Positions 1 through 13,369 are shown, counted from the first letter of the stretch. The stretch is 64,000 nt of DNA from Eulemur rufifrons (GCF_041146395.1 NC_090990.1:42480001-42544000); one strand, 5' to 3'. Notes: generated by a model not told the origin, from the sequence alone. A program made the numbers and translations.

Positions 1-1718
1 GGGACTTTTTTGCAAAGCTAAGAGGCATTTTGTACTTCTCTGTCTCTTACTTTCCTGGGCAGGTGGCCAAATGGAGAATCGATCATTTATGTTTCTGTGT
101 TTCCTAAAGCAAAACTACGGGGAGCTGAAATGTCAACATTCTTCTCAGCAACTTACAAATAATGAAACACAATTGTCTGGGAACCAAGAAACCCTCAACA
201 AGTTCAGTGCATTTGACAAGAGTGTGTTATGCTCGGACAAACTCTCAGAGCTTCGGGGACCTCATGGTTATGAGAGGTGACAGATGGAGCACTTCAATGC
301 AGGTAACACACGTACACACAAGGTTGGCAGTGATTGCCAGCCCTGGTCCACTAGCTTGGACTGATGCTAATTCTGAGTGAGAACATTCAAGGAGCAGAGG
401 CCAACTCCTGACTCACATCCTCTGAGGCCTCAGTCCTTCCATGAAGGCAGCTGGCCGATGAGGTGCTCCGTGACAGATACCTGGTAAAGGAAGATACATG
501 AGCTTCTTTCTCCTCTTAAGCAGACTTGTAGCTCAGGGTGAGAGCCAGGTCTTTGCTGACGAAAGGTTAAGTAATGACATTTTCTTGATGTCTTTTAATT
601 AAGATTTGTCTGGAGCAAATCTCCATTTGTCTAACTTCATATTCAGTAGAAGGGACTTCAGCAAGATCAAGATCCTGGCCTTTATCCCCATGCTTGGGAT
701 GACAGGTGTGGCTCTGTATGATTAGAGAGTTTAAAGTTGAACACACAAAGCTCAATCTCTCCTGGGGCTCTCTGTGAACCTGCCTGCTGGTGGACAGGTT
801 GTGCTCTGGTCTGATCTCTCGTACGAATCACGGGTCCTCCTTCTCTGGGGCAGGGCAGGGCAGGGAGTAGGGGAACAGGGAGGGCTGCAGTTATCCAAGA
901 CCCCACAAACCAAGTGGAATAGCCGGTCTCACTCAAGGATGCTGCTGATGTATCTAGGTCACATCCTCCAACCCAGTCTTTATCAGTCACAAAGCTGGAA
1001 TTTGGAATTCTTCCTGTCCAACTCCTTCCTTCATCTATTTTGAGCATTCAGATTTGAACTTAGGAGATGAAGACAGCTCATTATGGGATGGCCCTAAAAT
1101 CTCATAGCATTGCTTAATTATATATATAAAAAAAGATGCATTAACCTCATCCAAGGGGATTATCTGTGAAATCATGATTTTGATGTCTTTTATGCCTTTT
1201 TCTAGTGACCTTATACTAAATACATAGCTATTAAAATAAAGTTTGTTTGTATAACAGGTTAAAAAATAAAAAGAAGCTGTAGGAATGCATATACAGATAG
1301 AAAATTAAGAGTTTTTAAAATCATGGTATCTAGGAGCCATACTATAGGGAAACTTAGCATCTGATAAACATGTTGAACTGCTAAGAAAACTTGTATAGCA
1401 TACACAAGACTAACATTAGTAGCTGTGATATATTAAGCATCTGTGAAAGAAAAGGGGATAGGGGATACAGAAGGTAATTTACAGATTTTATCTCACTCAA
1501 TACTTTTAGGTACTTGGCAAGGCTTGCTTTTTCTTTTCTTCCTTTTTTTTTTTACACTTAAAAATATTTCACTGTCCAAGTTGCGTCCTCATGACTATTT
1601 GAACATATAAAAAAAAAAAAAACAATGCTCATATATATTACTAGATGAGGAAAAAAACTCAGGATATGGAACCATATAAATTGTAATTCTAATTTTATTA
1701 CATACATTGTATAATTCA

Positions 1719-2192
<474 letters not shown>

Positions 2193-2906
2193 CTATAATC
2201 AGAAAAATAATTCAATTATGTATGCTTTAAATGCATAAAATATTTGTAGACTTCTTGCTACATTATTTATTTCTCCAATATTTTATAATACTTTTTTAAA
2301 AAAAGAAACAGAATATATGGCGATAAGATCTGGGAACAACTTTTTAATAAAATAATTTCCTTAAATTTTTCCACTTTATTTCTTAGATTTCACAGAGAAA
2401 AGCCTTCTTTACAGCCTTTAAAATCAGAAATCTCTTTGTAATATCTCCAAATCTCAGCAACTAGTTATATATTATGTTTAAAATATTATTTTTCCTTTTA
2501 CTATAAAATATTAATATTGGGGTACATTAATGGAAATTATAACAATGAATAAAAGCTTTTACCTTAATATCTTTTACTGCATGGCAAAATATATAAAATT
2601 TGTTAAAAAATTAAGTGGATAAAACAAAATGTGAGGGACTAAACAATTTGATAATTTTGTACTTTTATTTTTGCAGGGGTTGCACAAAGAAGATAAAATT
2701 GAATAAAATGTGATACACTCAAACATGATAAAACAGGGCCTAGTAAAATACCTCCCCATAGTAGGTACTTACTCAACATTTGCTCAGTGATTGAAATTTC
2801 TTCCCAGAGAGTAAATATGGTAATTCATCAGTGAACCAAGTAGTTTACTAATAAATGAATAAAGTTATTTGCCATAATGATGGTAATAATTTCTTTCTCT
2901 CAGTCA

Positions 2907-3197
<291 letters not shown>

Positions 3198-3799
3198 TCA
3201 ACTTACTGGACAGAGGAGAAAAGAAGGGCAATATTCCTAGATGCATATTCTGGCTGAACCCATTTAAATCCTGAGAGAAATTACTTCTTTTTTCTGAGCC
3301 TCAGTGTTCTCAGGTAGGGGAAAAAAAGTTAAAAATAACCACCCCAATAGAGCATTAAGATAAACAAATCAGATAAGACATCTACTTCAGTGTTTGATGC
3401 ACAGTAGCTACTTAACAAATGATAATCATCCACTAAGAGTTCATGTCCATAATTGCTGTTAGAATAGCATTAGCGCTGAGTCTCTGGCATTTCCAACATG
3501 TAATAATACTTTGGCCAGGGTCCAAGACCCTCCTTACACCCAATCCCATGGGTTGTTTTATAGTGAAACCCCAGAGTAATTGCTTTGTATCAAGTAATGA
3601 CCCAGGGACAATGATCAAGAAATGGTTTTATGATATCTCTTCCGGTAACTCAGGTGTGCAGGGAAATAGGCTTCCACCCTACTTGGGATTGTGTGTCCAT
3701 ACCTTGCAACAGGCTCTCTCGATAATTACTGACAGCATATTTTGCTAAGACACATCAACCAGGAGCTCAAACATATCTACATAAAGTGAGGACCAAGGA

Positions 3800-4160
3800 A
3801 GTGCTTCCTGCAATATGTTTTGTAAACTTTATCCCCACTCTTCACAACCACCAAACCATTTCCATTTTCTAGATGATGAAGATGAAGTTTAGGGGTGGGG
3901 AACCTGCGGCCTCAAGGCCACACGTGGCCCTCTAGATCCCCGAGTGCAGCCCCTTGACTGAATCCAAACTTTTCATAGAACAAAACCCTTTATTAAAAGG
4001 ATTTGTTCTATAACATTTGGATTTGGTGAAAAGGCTGCACTCAAGGATCCAGAAGGCCACATGTGGACCCAGGGTCACAGGTTCCCCACCCTGCACAGAG
4101 TTCTGGGCATCACACGTGGCTCTTAACACCTGGAGGGCCCTAGCTCTCTGACAGTCATCC
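3800..4160 (-). repeat. MIR fragment interrupted by a palindromic element
   Basis: Left piece 3800-3889 reads like an inverted MIR (ccattttctagatgatgaag). After the insert the expected 'cacagag' continuation appears at 4094-4100. The right part decays quickly. This MIR is the host of the element at 3890-4093. Confidence 0.45.
3890..4093. mobile_element. Near-perfect palindromic MITE-like DNA element
   Basis: About 204 bp made of two inverted arms of about 100 bp with the centre near 3992. Left tip is 'taggggtggggaacctg'; the right tip, reverse-complemented, is 'cagggtggggaacctg'. Pairing continues along the arms (ccacacgtggccctctagat against ccacatgtggccttctggat; gagtgcagcc; aatccaaa; atagaacaaa). 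The CAGGG-type tips suggest a hAT-like non-autonomous element. Possible 8-bp target duplications are too diverged to call, and I do not know a family name. Confidence 0.7.
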
Positions 4161-4417
4161 CCCAGAACATCACTAACTTCAATGCCTGATTCCTCTCCCA
4201 TCCTGCCTTCCCTCATTGGTCAGAAACTTAGAGCTGAGGACTTTAGGGATAATTCAGCCTATTTCCTTCCATCTACATGATGTGCAGATGAAATCCTTTC
4301 TATATCGTAGGGTTGAGAATTATTGGAAGACATGCTTAAAACAGAAAAAAAAAAAACCTCAGCAATAGCTAACCATCATATGGTACTTTTCTATTGACAA
4401 AATAGAACTTTCATTTC

Positions 4418-4520
4418 ACTCATTTATCCATTCATCGCTTACTGAGCATCTCCTCTGTGCCAGATGCTATTACTCACTGGCAGCAGATGAATGAATCAAA
4501 GTCTGTGTCCCTAGAAGCTC
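4418..4520 (-). repeat. L2 fragment
   Basis: Inverted L2 signature: 'tcatttatccattcatcgct' followed by 'tactgagcatctcctctgtgccagatgct' and a diverged 'gtccctagaagctcaag'. Confidence 0.55.
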
Positions 4521-4571
4521 AAGTTTTTGGTGACTGCAAATAAAAACGTATAGTGCATTATGCTAGGTGTA

Positions 4572-4770
4572 AGAAGGCTCACGCTTCAGAGTCGGACATC
4601 CTCACGTTGAATCGTGGCTCGCTCCCTTGTAAGTCAACAAACCGAGCCTCAGTCCCTTACCTGTTGAATGAGGATACAATATCTACCTTACAGTGTTAGT
4701 ATGGACAGTAACTTCAAGGAGATGGTATGTGCGAAGCATGTGTTCACATGGTACGTTTCCTATAAATATA
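4572..4770 (+). repeat. MIR SINE
   Basis: Forward MIR: tRNA-derived 'tcagagtcggacatcctcacgttgaatcgtggct', then 'gagcctcagtcccttacctg' and 'atgaggatacaatatctacctta'. Confidence 0.65.
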
Positions 4771-5324
4771 GCTGCCACTGCTAATATCAGCCCAGTAAAA
4801 GCAGCAAGTGGAAGACACCCTGAGACGAGGGGAGGCAGAGAGGAGGGATGTCTGTCCAGCCATGCCTGGACCTGTGGTCCCCAACTCCCAGTTGTCTTCT
4901 TGTTCCACTACACTCCTGTTGACTCCTAGTATATTAAAGCCTTAGAATAATATTCCATAAAGCAAATACAACACACGGATGATTAGTCTGAAACTGTAAT
5001 CAATGTAAGAATTAATCCTCAGGGCTCTGTGAGGGCATATATGAGAAACTAGGGCAAAGAACAAAGGGGCCATTTGCCATAATACACTTTATATCAACAC
5101 CTCGCTAAACAATGGGGCCCGTGGGACTACAGGTCACCCTTCCCTGCCTGATTATGCAATGTGTGGCAAGCATGACCTATGATTTTTGGGAAGGTTATCT
5201 TACTCTATAGCAAATCCCATGTGTCCTCTTCCACACAGGACAATATTTCAGTCACTAATAACATCCCTTTCATCACTGAGATTTCCCCCAAACATTAATT
5301 ATCATAACAAATGCCAGTAGCTTT

Positions 5325-5520
5325 TATCACAAAGCACATTATATGCATCAACCTGTTTAGCCCCCAAATAATTCTTGAGGTAGGTACTGTCATTCAGGTT
5401 ATACAAATGAAGCTCTAAACTGAAGGTGGGAAAGGCCATGTAACTTGTCCAAACTCACTGAGTGGGAACTGAACCCAGATTTGCCTGATGCCAAAGTCCA
5501 AGCTTGTAGTTTGCTTATGT
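5325..5520 (-). repeat. MIR SINE
   Basis: Inverted MIR: 'ttcttgaggtaggtactgtc', the diverged 'acaaatgaagctctaaactgaa', 'ttgtccaaactcactgag', and 'tgaacccagatttgcctgatgccaaagt'. Confidence 0.65.
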
Positions 5521-6234
5521 TCTATGTTTTAAGCCTGTTCTCCTAACCACTAAGTACTTTTCATCTACCCGACTTTCCTATAAAGCTCCACCTTCACCTT
5601 GTACCCAAACTCACCTGGCCCAGATCTGTTGATATGCAATACATTGGCAGCATTAAAACTCCACTAGAGGATGGAGAGACAGCTTGAAAGGGAATAAACA
5701 CCTTGCAGCCACCTGTCACATCCACAAAAAGGTCCGCGAGTCAGATGCAAAGACAGCCTTAAGAAACATTTGTCAGGGCACAGAACTCTGCTGAGGAGGA
5801 AGATTCATAAGAGAGGGCAGAGCCAGATCAGGTGAACAAGGGCAGAGATTAATAAGAAAATATTAGGCCATTTAGAGGAAAGTAGGGAGCCCAATTTAGA
5901 TTAGGACCTAGGGCCAACCTAATTTGTATGAAGGGCACTTATGCAGTAGATAATCCAGTTTCTCATTAAATGCTTCACCATTAAAAGGGTAATTTTTCAC
6001 GAGCACATCTTGAGCAAGGTCTCAGTTATATTAGTTAAGAAATAAATAACAGATATCAGAGCCACAAGGCTGTAATTCTATCAGAGACACACACAATTTG
6101 AGGATGTTAGGGACAGGGTCAGTCTTCATGTATCCTAAGTCATCATGAATCCTAGCCTATGTTGCTGAAAGAACTACTGACCCTCTGCTTCAGGACGGAC
6201 AAGAGAAAGGCCAGTGTTTAAGGAAAATCATTCA

Positions 6235-6395
6235 TATAGTCACTGTCTATTACTATACCCGTTACTATGCCAAGAGTTTCACATGCAATTTCTCATTTAA
6301 TCTCACACCCGCTCTTTGAATTAGGCTCCATAATAAGTGCTATTTTATAGATGACAACACCAACACCCAAAGTCAATAGCAAATCTTGAATTTTT
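6235..6395 (-). repeat. MIR, left half, split by an L1 insertion
   Basis: Inverted MIR from 'ctatgccaagagtttcac' through 'ttctcatttaatctcac' to 'tttatagatgacaacacc'. The missing tRNA-derived end is found at 7197-7275, so the two halves are one element separated by L1. Confidence 0.6.
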
Positions 6396-7196
6396 AAATA
6401 ACAGCTCTACAAAGATATAATACACACACCATAAAATTCACCCTTTTAAATATACAATTCAGTGGTTTCAGTATATTCAGAGACTTGTGTACAACCATCA
6501 CCACTAGGTTCAGAACATTTTTATCGCCCCCAAAAGAAGCCCCGTATCTATTAACTGTCACTCCCCACCCCCCTACTCCCTCTGGCACGAAGCAACTACT
6601 AATCTCTTTCTCTTAGATTTGCCTATTCTAGGTATTTTATATAAATGGAATCTTATATAGTCTTCTGTGAGAGGCTTCTCAGCAACACGTTCTCAAGTTT
6701 CACTGATGTTATAGCATGCATCAGTAATGTCTTTTTTTTTTCCGTAATATTATTTCATTGTGTAGTCATACCACATCAGTTGATGGACATGTAGATTGTT
6801 TCTCCTTTTGGGCTATTATGAGTAACATTGCTACAAACATTTACATACAAGTTTTTGTGTAGATGCATGTTTTCAATTCTTAATATTATACCTAAAGGAG
6901 AAATTTCTGGATCATATGGTAACTCTATGTTTAGCTTTCTTAGGACCTGTCAAACTGTTCTCCCAAAGTGGCTGTACCATTTTACAATCCCACTAGCAAG
7001 GTACAAGGGTTCTAGTTTCTCTACCAGATGTTTTTCCCAACATCTGTTATTATCTTTTTTCTTTAGTCATCCTAGTGCGTGTTAAGTGATATTTCACTGC
7101 GGTTGTGATTTGCAGTTCCCTAAGGTATAATGGTGTGGAGCATCTTTTGATGAGCCTATTGTCCATTTGCATATCTTCTTTGGAGAAATGTCTTCT
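6396..7196 (-). mobile_element. Old L1 (L1M-type) 3' fragment
   Basis: Inverted L1 3' UTR and end of ORF2. Recognisable pieces are 'ccataaaattcaccctttta', 'acaattcagtggtttcagta', 'ctcccaaagtggctgtacca' and 'catatcttctttggagaaat'. Many stops and indels; no coding capacity. Confidence 0.8.
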
Positions 7197-7275
7197 GAAA
7201 TTCCACAGCTTCAATTTGAACCCAGGTCTTCTGCAAAATTTCACGGTTTTAACCATTAGGCTACGAGGCCTCCTG
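7197..7275 (-). repeat. MIR, right (tRNA-derived) half
   Basis: Reverse-complemented this reads 'tagcctaatggttaaaacc' (A-box-like) and 'acctgggttcaaattg' (B-box-like), the MIR tRNA head. It is not a functional tRNA: stems do not pair and it continues into MIR sequence. It joins logically to 6235-6395. Confidence 0.55.
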
Positions 7276-7394
7276 AGACTTCCCTCCGTATACTGTTATA
7301 GTATTTAGCCCTTTATACTTTGTGTAACAGCTCTTTGGGAAGATGTCCTATGGAGCCTGTAGCAAACTGGCAGACATCTCATTCCTAAGACAAG

Positions 7395-7560
7395 TGGTTC
7401 ATAAGTACACACGCCCGGATCTTCTCATACCTTATCTCATCTAATCCTGCGAGGTTACTGGAAATTGGCATTGTTACTATTCTATGGATGAAGAAACTAA
7501 AGCCAGAGAGATAACTAAAGTTACTTCAAGTTGAGCTGGAAACAGAATCTCACCCTCTCC
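7395..7560 (-). repeat. MIR SINE
   Basis: Inverted MIR: 'cttatctcatctaatcctgc', 'attctatggatgaagaaact', 'aaagccagagagataact', then a diverged head. Confidence 0.6.
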
Positions 7561-7611
7561 TTCTCCAAGGCTGGGGTTGTCCCACTGGGAGGGGAAAAAG
7601 GCTTACTGATC

Positions 7612-7835
7612 TAGAACATAGGCTCTGTGTTCAAACGACCTGAGTTCAAGTTCCAGCCCTTTCTTAGTTGTGTTACTGTGGGTAACTTCCTTTCCATGTC
7701 TGCCCCAGTGTCCTTATCAGTTAAGTGCAGATAATAATAGGTGCTCCCACACGGGGTTACTGTGGAGGTTAAAGACAAGACATATAGACACCATCCAGCA
7801 TAGTGACTCACAAACAGGAAGTGCTCAACCAACTC
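7612..7835 (+). repeat. MIR SINE, nearly full length
   Basis: Forward MIR with head 'cgacctgagttcaagttcca', 'cttatcagttaagtgcagat', 'ggggttactgtggaggttaa' and tail 'acaggaagtgctcaac'. Confidence 0.7.
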
Positions 7836-8019
7836 TGGCCGTTGTTATTGGGTGATCATTCCCCCAGCTTTTCTCTGACAGTGCCAGTTTATACCTTTTG
7901 TCTTTCGCTCTTGTGACCAGCACCCCTCATGACTCTCAAAGGTACCCTAGCTTGGATAATAAACTATGTGACCGCCCTACTCATATGACAATCATTTGTA
8001 TGCAATACTGCCTCACAGT

Positions 8020-8345
8020 GTTCTTTGTGCTGGGCACTCAGCTAGCTTCCGGTGGTACCTAGGTGAGCAAAATGTGTCTTCTTTCCTGTCTGGAGAGTCA
8101 CCTTTCAACAGGGGACACACACAGGAAAACATACAGCTTGACAAAACATGACCAAGGCTGTGGGTGTCATATAGCACTAAGGGAAGAAGAAACGGTTTCT
8201 GTTTGGTAGGGAGAGGATTAGGAAGAGCTATAGAAGGGAGATGGCATTTGAGTAAGCCCTTGTGAGAAAGTGAGGCTTCAGCAGGCAGAGAAGGAGGGGA
8301 GAAGATTTCCAGGGGAACAAAAAGTAGGGTGAGATCTGGACAACG
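8020..8345 (-). repeat. L2 LINE fragment
   Basis: Inverted L2 3' region: 'gtgctgggcactcagcta', 'agggagatggcatttgag' and 'ggggagaagatttccagggg' match the typical gain-of-weight block of inverted L2 copies. The 116-residue frame here is a repeat by-product. Confidence 0.6.
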
Positions 8346-8351
8346 ATGAGT

Positions 8352-8545
8352 ACTGTCTGTCAACCCAAGCTATATTTTAGAATCACCCTGGGAGCTTTTA
8401 AAAATGCTGCCCCACAGATTTTGATTAGACGAATCTGGGATGAGCTGGACAGGGCTAGAGCACATGGGTAGAGTGATTCTGTCCAAGTCAGGAGGGACGT
8501 GGAAGCCACACCAAAGCTGCTGGGCTTTGTGCTTTAGGCCACAAG
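8352..8545. repeat. Possible MER3-like DNA-transposon fossil
   Basis: Contains 'ttagaatcaccctgggagct', 'ttttaaaaatgctgcccca' and 'tctgggatgagctgg', resembling the palindromic MER3/hAT group. Diverged; ends unclear. Confidence 0.4.
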
Positions 8546-8634
8546 GGCTACTAACCACTCAGGTTTGTCGTGAGGATTCAATGAAAAACAACACCGCAGC
8601 AACATCAGGAGAAGCATAAGGTTCTCATCAATTG

Positions 8635-8770
8635 GCTGATTCACTCATTCCCTTATTCAAAATTTATCAAGTGCCTACTGTATATATGTTCTAAGGTGCT
8701 AGAGATACTGCAGTGATCAAAGTATATACATATCCCTGTACTCGTGGATCTTACATTCTAGTAGACAAGT
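8635..8770 (-). repeat. L2 fragment
   Basis: Inverted L2: 'ttcactcattcccttattc', 'atcaagtgcctactgtatat', 'ggtgctagagatactgcagt', 'ggatcttacattctagtaga'. Confidence 0.65.
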
Positions 8771-9539
8771 TAATGGACTTTTGCTGTAATTTTCTAATTT
8801 TAGTGTGATGGAGAATCATCTGTAAAAACAAAACAGCAGCCAGAACAGATCCCTCAATCCCACTCACTGAGATTGTGCACCAGTGGGAGGAACCCAGCAG
8901 AGTGAGACGATTCAGATGCAAGTAATCCTCAAAGATCCCCAGAGCACAGCAAATTCCTTATGTAGAAAACCCCTCGTTAGATGATATTTCTCAAACTGGG
9001 GTCCTCAAGATGAACATTTCCAATGTTTTCATTTGGGGTTTTACCAGTAATGAAGAAAAAAAATCTATTAGTAATAATATGCCTCAAAGATATTTTCATA
9101 GACTTTGACTCTGTTTTTTTTTTTAAAGTCTGATCATTTCTTTTTTAATGTTTAAAAGGAATCTCCTTAAGTTTGAGAAATACTATTTGGTATCACGTGT
9201 GGCTGGCTAAGTGTGTCTGCCTGGGGGATGGTGAGTGTGGTAGGGGAGGGTGCACCACCTCATTAATGCTCTCCTGCTTAGACAAGAGGAAAAGAGCTAC
9301 ACTGAAGGGCTTGAAGATTTCTGCTCTGATACACCTGCTTCACTTGGTGCCACAAACAACTGTAACTAAAAACAAATAGTGGATGCTTTATCAGGGATCT
9401 TAATCCAAAACTCTTCAAGTAATCTGAGAATAGAATTTTCAATAGCCCATTGATTTGAATTCCAGAGGAGGAAGATATGGGGATTACACAGCATCAAGGC
9501 CCCTGAAAGAAAACCAGAAACCGGCCTGAGAGAGAGTGA

Positions 9540-9670
9540 GGAGGCCTGGATTTAGGTGTAGTCTCTGTTACTATGTCTCCACCTATGTGATCGTACATGT
9601 CATTTGCCCTTTTTGGCGTTCACTCTCCCCATGTGCCCAGTGAGTGTTCAGAGAGAAAAGATGGTGTCTA
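9540..9670 (+). repeat. Degraded MIR-like sequence
   Basis: 'ggcctggatttaggtgtagt' followed by 'ctatgtgatcgtacatgtca' resembles a heavily mutated forward MIR core. Weak. Confidence 0.35.
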
Positions 9671-9699
9671 AAGTGTCTCTGAGTGATGACTGTATATGA

Positions 9700-9920
9700 A
9701 GATATTTATAGCTGACATCTAGAGAGTCTGAACCATGAGCCAGAACTATATGATGCACTTTGTATATTTCAGTTTATTGCTAATGGCAATCTCCTGTGGT
9801 CACTATCCACATATTTTAGATCTAGAAACAGAACTAAGTTGGTATATATAGGTATGGGCCAGAGCCAGAATTTAAACCCAGTTCTCCTAAATCCACAGAA
9901 TTCAGGTCTCCAGTTTTAAT
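9700..9920 (-). repeat. MIR SINE
   Basis: Inverted MIR: 'tatgatgcactttgtatatt', 'attttagatctagaaacaga', 'ggccagagccagaatttaaacccag'. Confidence 0.6.
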
Positions 9921-10429
9921 CACGTATCTCTATCAGTAAAATATTTTTGAGCACATAACTCTAAAGCAGGTATATTTCTGTATAAATTACATACACGTAT
10001 TACTGATAATCCACCTATTAATATTATTAAAACTTACTTTCTCTTAAAACTTTTTAAAGCCAAACATCAATAGTTATCCTATATATATGCTTCTCACGTC
10101 CTGCCAGATTATCTTGCATATCCTGGAGGTTACTTGCACCTCACAATGTTTTCTTGCAGATCTGACTGAGAAAAAACAACTTGAAAACTCCTCAGGGAGT
10201 CCCAACAAACCTATAATCATAATGAGACATTTGGGTTTCCAGGAATCATCCGTTTTGAGTTTCACGGAGGGGCACGGGGAACCCCAGGGGCCACTGTCCT
10301 TCATGCACAGCAGGGGTGGGGCGGGGAGCACATACATCACTCGGCCATGTCTGGAGGCGTCCAGCAGTCGCAGATGAGCTTCCACCTTCACCCTCTAATC
10401 CATGCCCCACACTGCCTCCAGCAGGGTCC

Positions 10430-11230
10430 ACCCCAGATGCCATCTCGTCACACACTCCTGACCACAAATGTCATCCCTTCTGGCCAGCTGCCACGGGCTG
10501 TCTTCCCTCTCATTCTCCCACCTCAGTTCTGCCCCCTCACCCCCAACACCTGAAACTCTGACCCTGTGGGCCAGGGGTCTCCATGCCTGTTTGTCTTGCT
10601 AGTTCCTCTTCTCTAACTTGTCTTGTCTCCTTGACAAACAGTTCAAGACTCAGACCCAGTATCCCCTCTGCTACAAGGGTGGTGTTTTTCAAAGCACTTC
10701 TCCCTCCTTTCCTCCACTCTCCACCAACTATCAACAACCTCCTTAACGTATCTTACACCGCCCGCCAGATCGAGTCCCTGCCTAAGTGACCAGCCCCCAT
10801 TCTGGACCATCTCCCCTCTTTTTTCATATGCTCCCCACAGTGACCTCAATTAGATCTCCTGGCCAAGCCACACTCTGTGCAATGCATGTTGTTGTGCTCT
10901 GCAATTCTGCACCTGGTGTCCTTTGGGCCTAGAAGACAATCCCCATCCTTGTCTTTTCTCCCATCCCTCCATTCTCTCACCCCTCCCCTTTCACACCTGA
11001 GATCTCAACATAATACCATGTGCCCTGGACTCCTCTCCTATCTGGTAGGTCCCCTCTGAGATGCTCCCATTGTAATCTGGTAATTTCTCTGCACTTTTGC
11101 AATGAATTAATCTCACTGGTAATAATCTGCCTACTCTCTGCCCTTCTCATTAACCCATAAGCTCCATAAAGGCAAAAACTATGTTGGATTAGTTGAACAC
11201 TGTATCCTCAGTGCCTAGCATTTTCCTAAT
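10430..11230 (+). repeat. L2 LINE, broken
   Basis: Pyrimidine-rich block with the forward L2 3' pattern, clearest from 10905: 'cacctgagatctcaacata', 'aacccataagctccataaag', and the terminal 'ctcagtgcctagcattttcc'. The several overlapping frames at 10074-11059 carry no recognised protein. Confidence 0.5.
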
Positions 11231-12249
11231 ACATATTTTTATTGTCTGTGAACTTCACTGTTTTCTTGTCTGTCTCTTTCTCCACACTTGAGTTCCACGG
11301 GAGTTGAAACTGGGATTGATTCAATTGTGTCCCTTGAACCTAGTATGTTACCTGGAACAGAGTGGACCCACAGTGCCCAGATCTGCTGAATAACTGAATA
11401 AAGGATTGAATTTATGTATTTATTCCAAAGTGACGAGTGGACTCCAGGAATCAGGATCGAGGTGGGGAAGCACCTAAGGGGTCATTAAAAGCCCTTTCCA
11501 TACAGACCTTATTTTATACATTCCATGAGTGTGACTCACTTAGTCTTTAAGGAATAAAATTCCTAATGGGATAAAGTAAATGTCACACCCATAGTCATTT
11601 TAATGTTGGCTTTGTTTTTTGCCATTAGGGAAGAGCATGTCACAACCTGCTCACCTCCTAACCAGCACAGGACTCTCCTCTGAATTTAAATCAGGCCAAT
11701 TCCAGGGCATTGAGTAAATTCTCCATTTGAACAGGCCTCAAAGATGCTGTCAGAAAGAACACCAAGTCTCTGTCTCGGAGCAGAAGGCACTGCCAATGTT
11801 GAGGTCCCACACTGGGAGTCACCTTGCAGAAGCCTCAACAAAGCACGTGCCTCTGTCAAGAGTCAGGATCCGGAGGAGGAAGGGAATTAGCAGTTTTTAT
11901 GACACTGAAGCAGGGAGCCCACAGGGTCCACTGGAGTCCTAAATGGCCTCCCACTCCAGGCCGCTCGCTAAAGACCGATAATGGCCAAATAAAAGATATT
12001 TCACATCCAAGACTATTCTCTCTTTATCTCCCCCACTCCTCACAGATTATAAGAAGCATGGCCACAGAAGCCCATATAAGAGCTAAGATAAGTATTTTTT
12101 TTTTTCTAATGTGTTTATTCTGGCTGTGAATTCTTTTAACTTTTGACAGTTACAGTATTTCCCTATCTAGTAGAGGTCAACTCCAACGCATTTCTTATAT
12201 CTAGCTGAGTATTCACTTCTATGTTTAGATACTTAAACATCTAAGGGGA

Positions 12250-12657
12250 TGTCCTGTCAGCTCAGACTGCTGGACCAAAATACTATAGATTGGGTGGCTT
12301 ATTATGGACATCTATTTCTCACAGTGCTGCAAACTGGGAAGTCCAAGATCAAGGTGCTGGCAGACTAGGTTCTTGGTGAGGATCCCCTTCCTGGCTTGCA
12401 GATGGCCACTATCTCACCGTGTGCTCATAAGACCTCTTTCTGTGCATGCTCTGAGGGAGGGAGAGAGCGAGTGAGAGCTGGTCTCCCTTCCTTTTCTTAT
12501 AAGACCACTAATCCCACCATGAGTACCTCACCTTCATGACCTCATTTAAAGCTAATTATTTCCCAAAGGCCCCACCTCCAAATACCATTACATTGGGAGT
12601 CAGGGACTCCACATATGAATACTGGGTGGAGGCTGAGCACAAATACTCTTTTCATAA
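12250..12657 (-). mobile_element. Solo LTR of a MaLR element (MLT1A/B type)
   Basis: Inverted LTR. It begins 'tgtcctgtcagctcagactgct', then 'gattgggtggcttatta', 'gggaagtccaagatcaaggt' and 'ccccacctccaaatac', and ends near 'catatgaatactgggtgga'. About 400 bp, the usual size. Internal sequence is absent, so it is a recombined solo LTR of an ancient endogenous retrovirus-like element. Confidence 0.8.
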
Positions 12658-12714
12658 TAGGGGAACCAGAATTAGGAAGGAGGAGTAAAAAGCTGGAGGA
12701 TACCTGAAAATGAG

Positions 12715-12860
12715 CAATTTCTGTCCCATTTTTATAAACTGTCTTATTTAAGCTTCACAACAACTTTGGAGGCAAGAACTGCAACATATTGAGAGGAAGA
12801 GGGAACTGAGGCACAGGGAAGTGAAGCCACTGGTGCAAGGACACGCCATTAGTGAGGGGC
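12715..12860 (-). repeat. MIR SINE
   Basis: Inverted MIR core: 'acaacaactttggaggca', 'gggaactgaggcacaggg', 'gcaaggacacgccattagt'. Confidence 0.65.
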
Positions 12861-12867
12861 ATGACTG

Positions 12868-13105
12868 GCTAACCCTTCGGAGTCAGGAGGCATTGCACTG
12901 AAATCGTGGTATGCTACTTCCTGCGTGTGCAATACTGGGAAAGCCAGTTAATGTGTCCGAGTGTTGGGCTTTTCGTCTGTAAAACATCAAGGTTATCTGT
13001 ACCCCTCTCTAGTGTAGTTAGAAGGATCATAGGAGATGATATATGTTGTGCTCTTAGCACACTGCCTGGCACATGGCAGTCATTCAGTAAATATGTACTG
13101 CGTTT
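12868..13105 (+). repeat. MIR SINE, nearly full length
   Basis: Forward MIR: 'cggagtcaggaggcattgca', 'ttttcgtctgtaaaacatca', 'gtgtagttagaaggatcata', ending 'ctgcctggcacatggcagtc' and 'attcagtaaat'. It lies head to tail after an inverted MIR. Confidence 0.7.
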
Positions 13106-13369
13106 TCCTCCCTGAATAGTATAGTTCACATTAAGCACCAGTGGCCCAAAGCTAACCACAACAAAGTTGCACTGCATTGGAAGTAATGGTCCCAGCTGTT
13201 TGGGAATTTTTTTGGTTGCCTGGGAATAAGGATGCAATTAAGAACAGGATGTTCCTTCCTCAAGGCAAATAGGGAGATCACCTTATAAATTATTAACACA
13301 GAAAGATCCTCCCTCCTTCTGCATATCTATCTGAATCACAGGCCATCCATCTTGATAAGACAATTTCAA

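Noticed and set aside
7197..7275. tRNA gene on the minus strand
   Set aside because: A-box and B-box-like motifs exist but the stems do not pair; it is the tRNA-derived head of a MIR.
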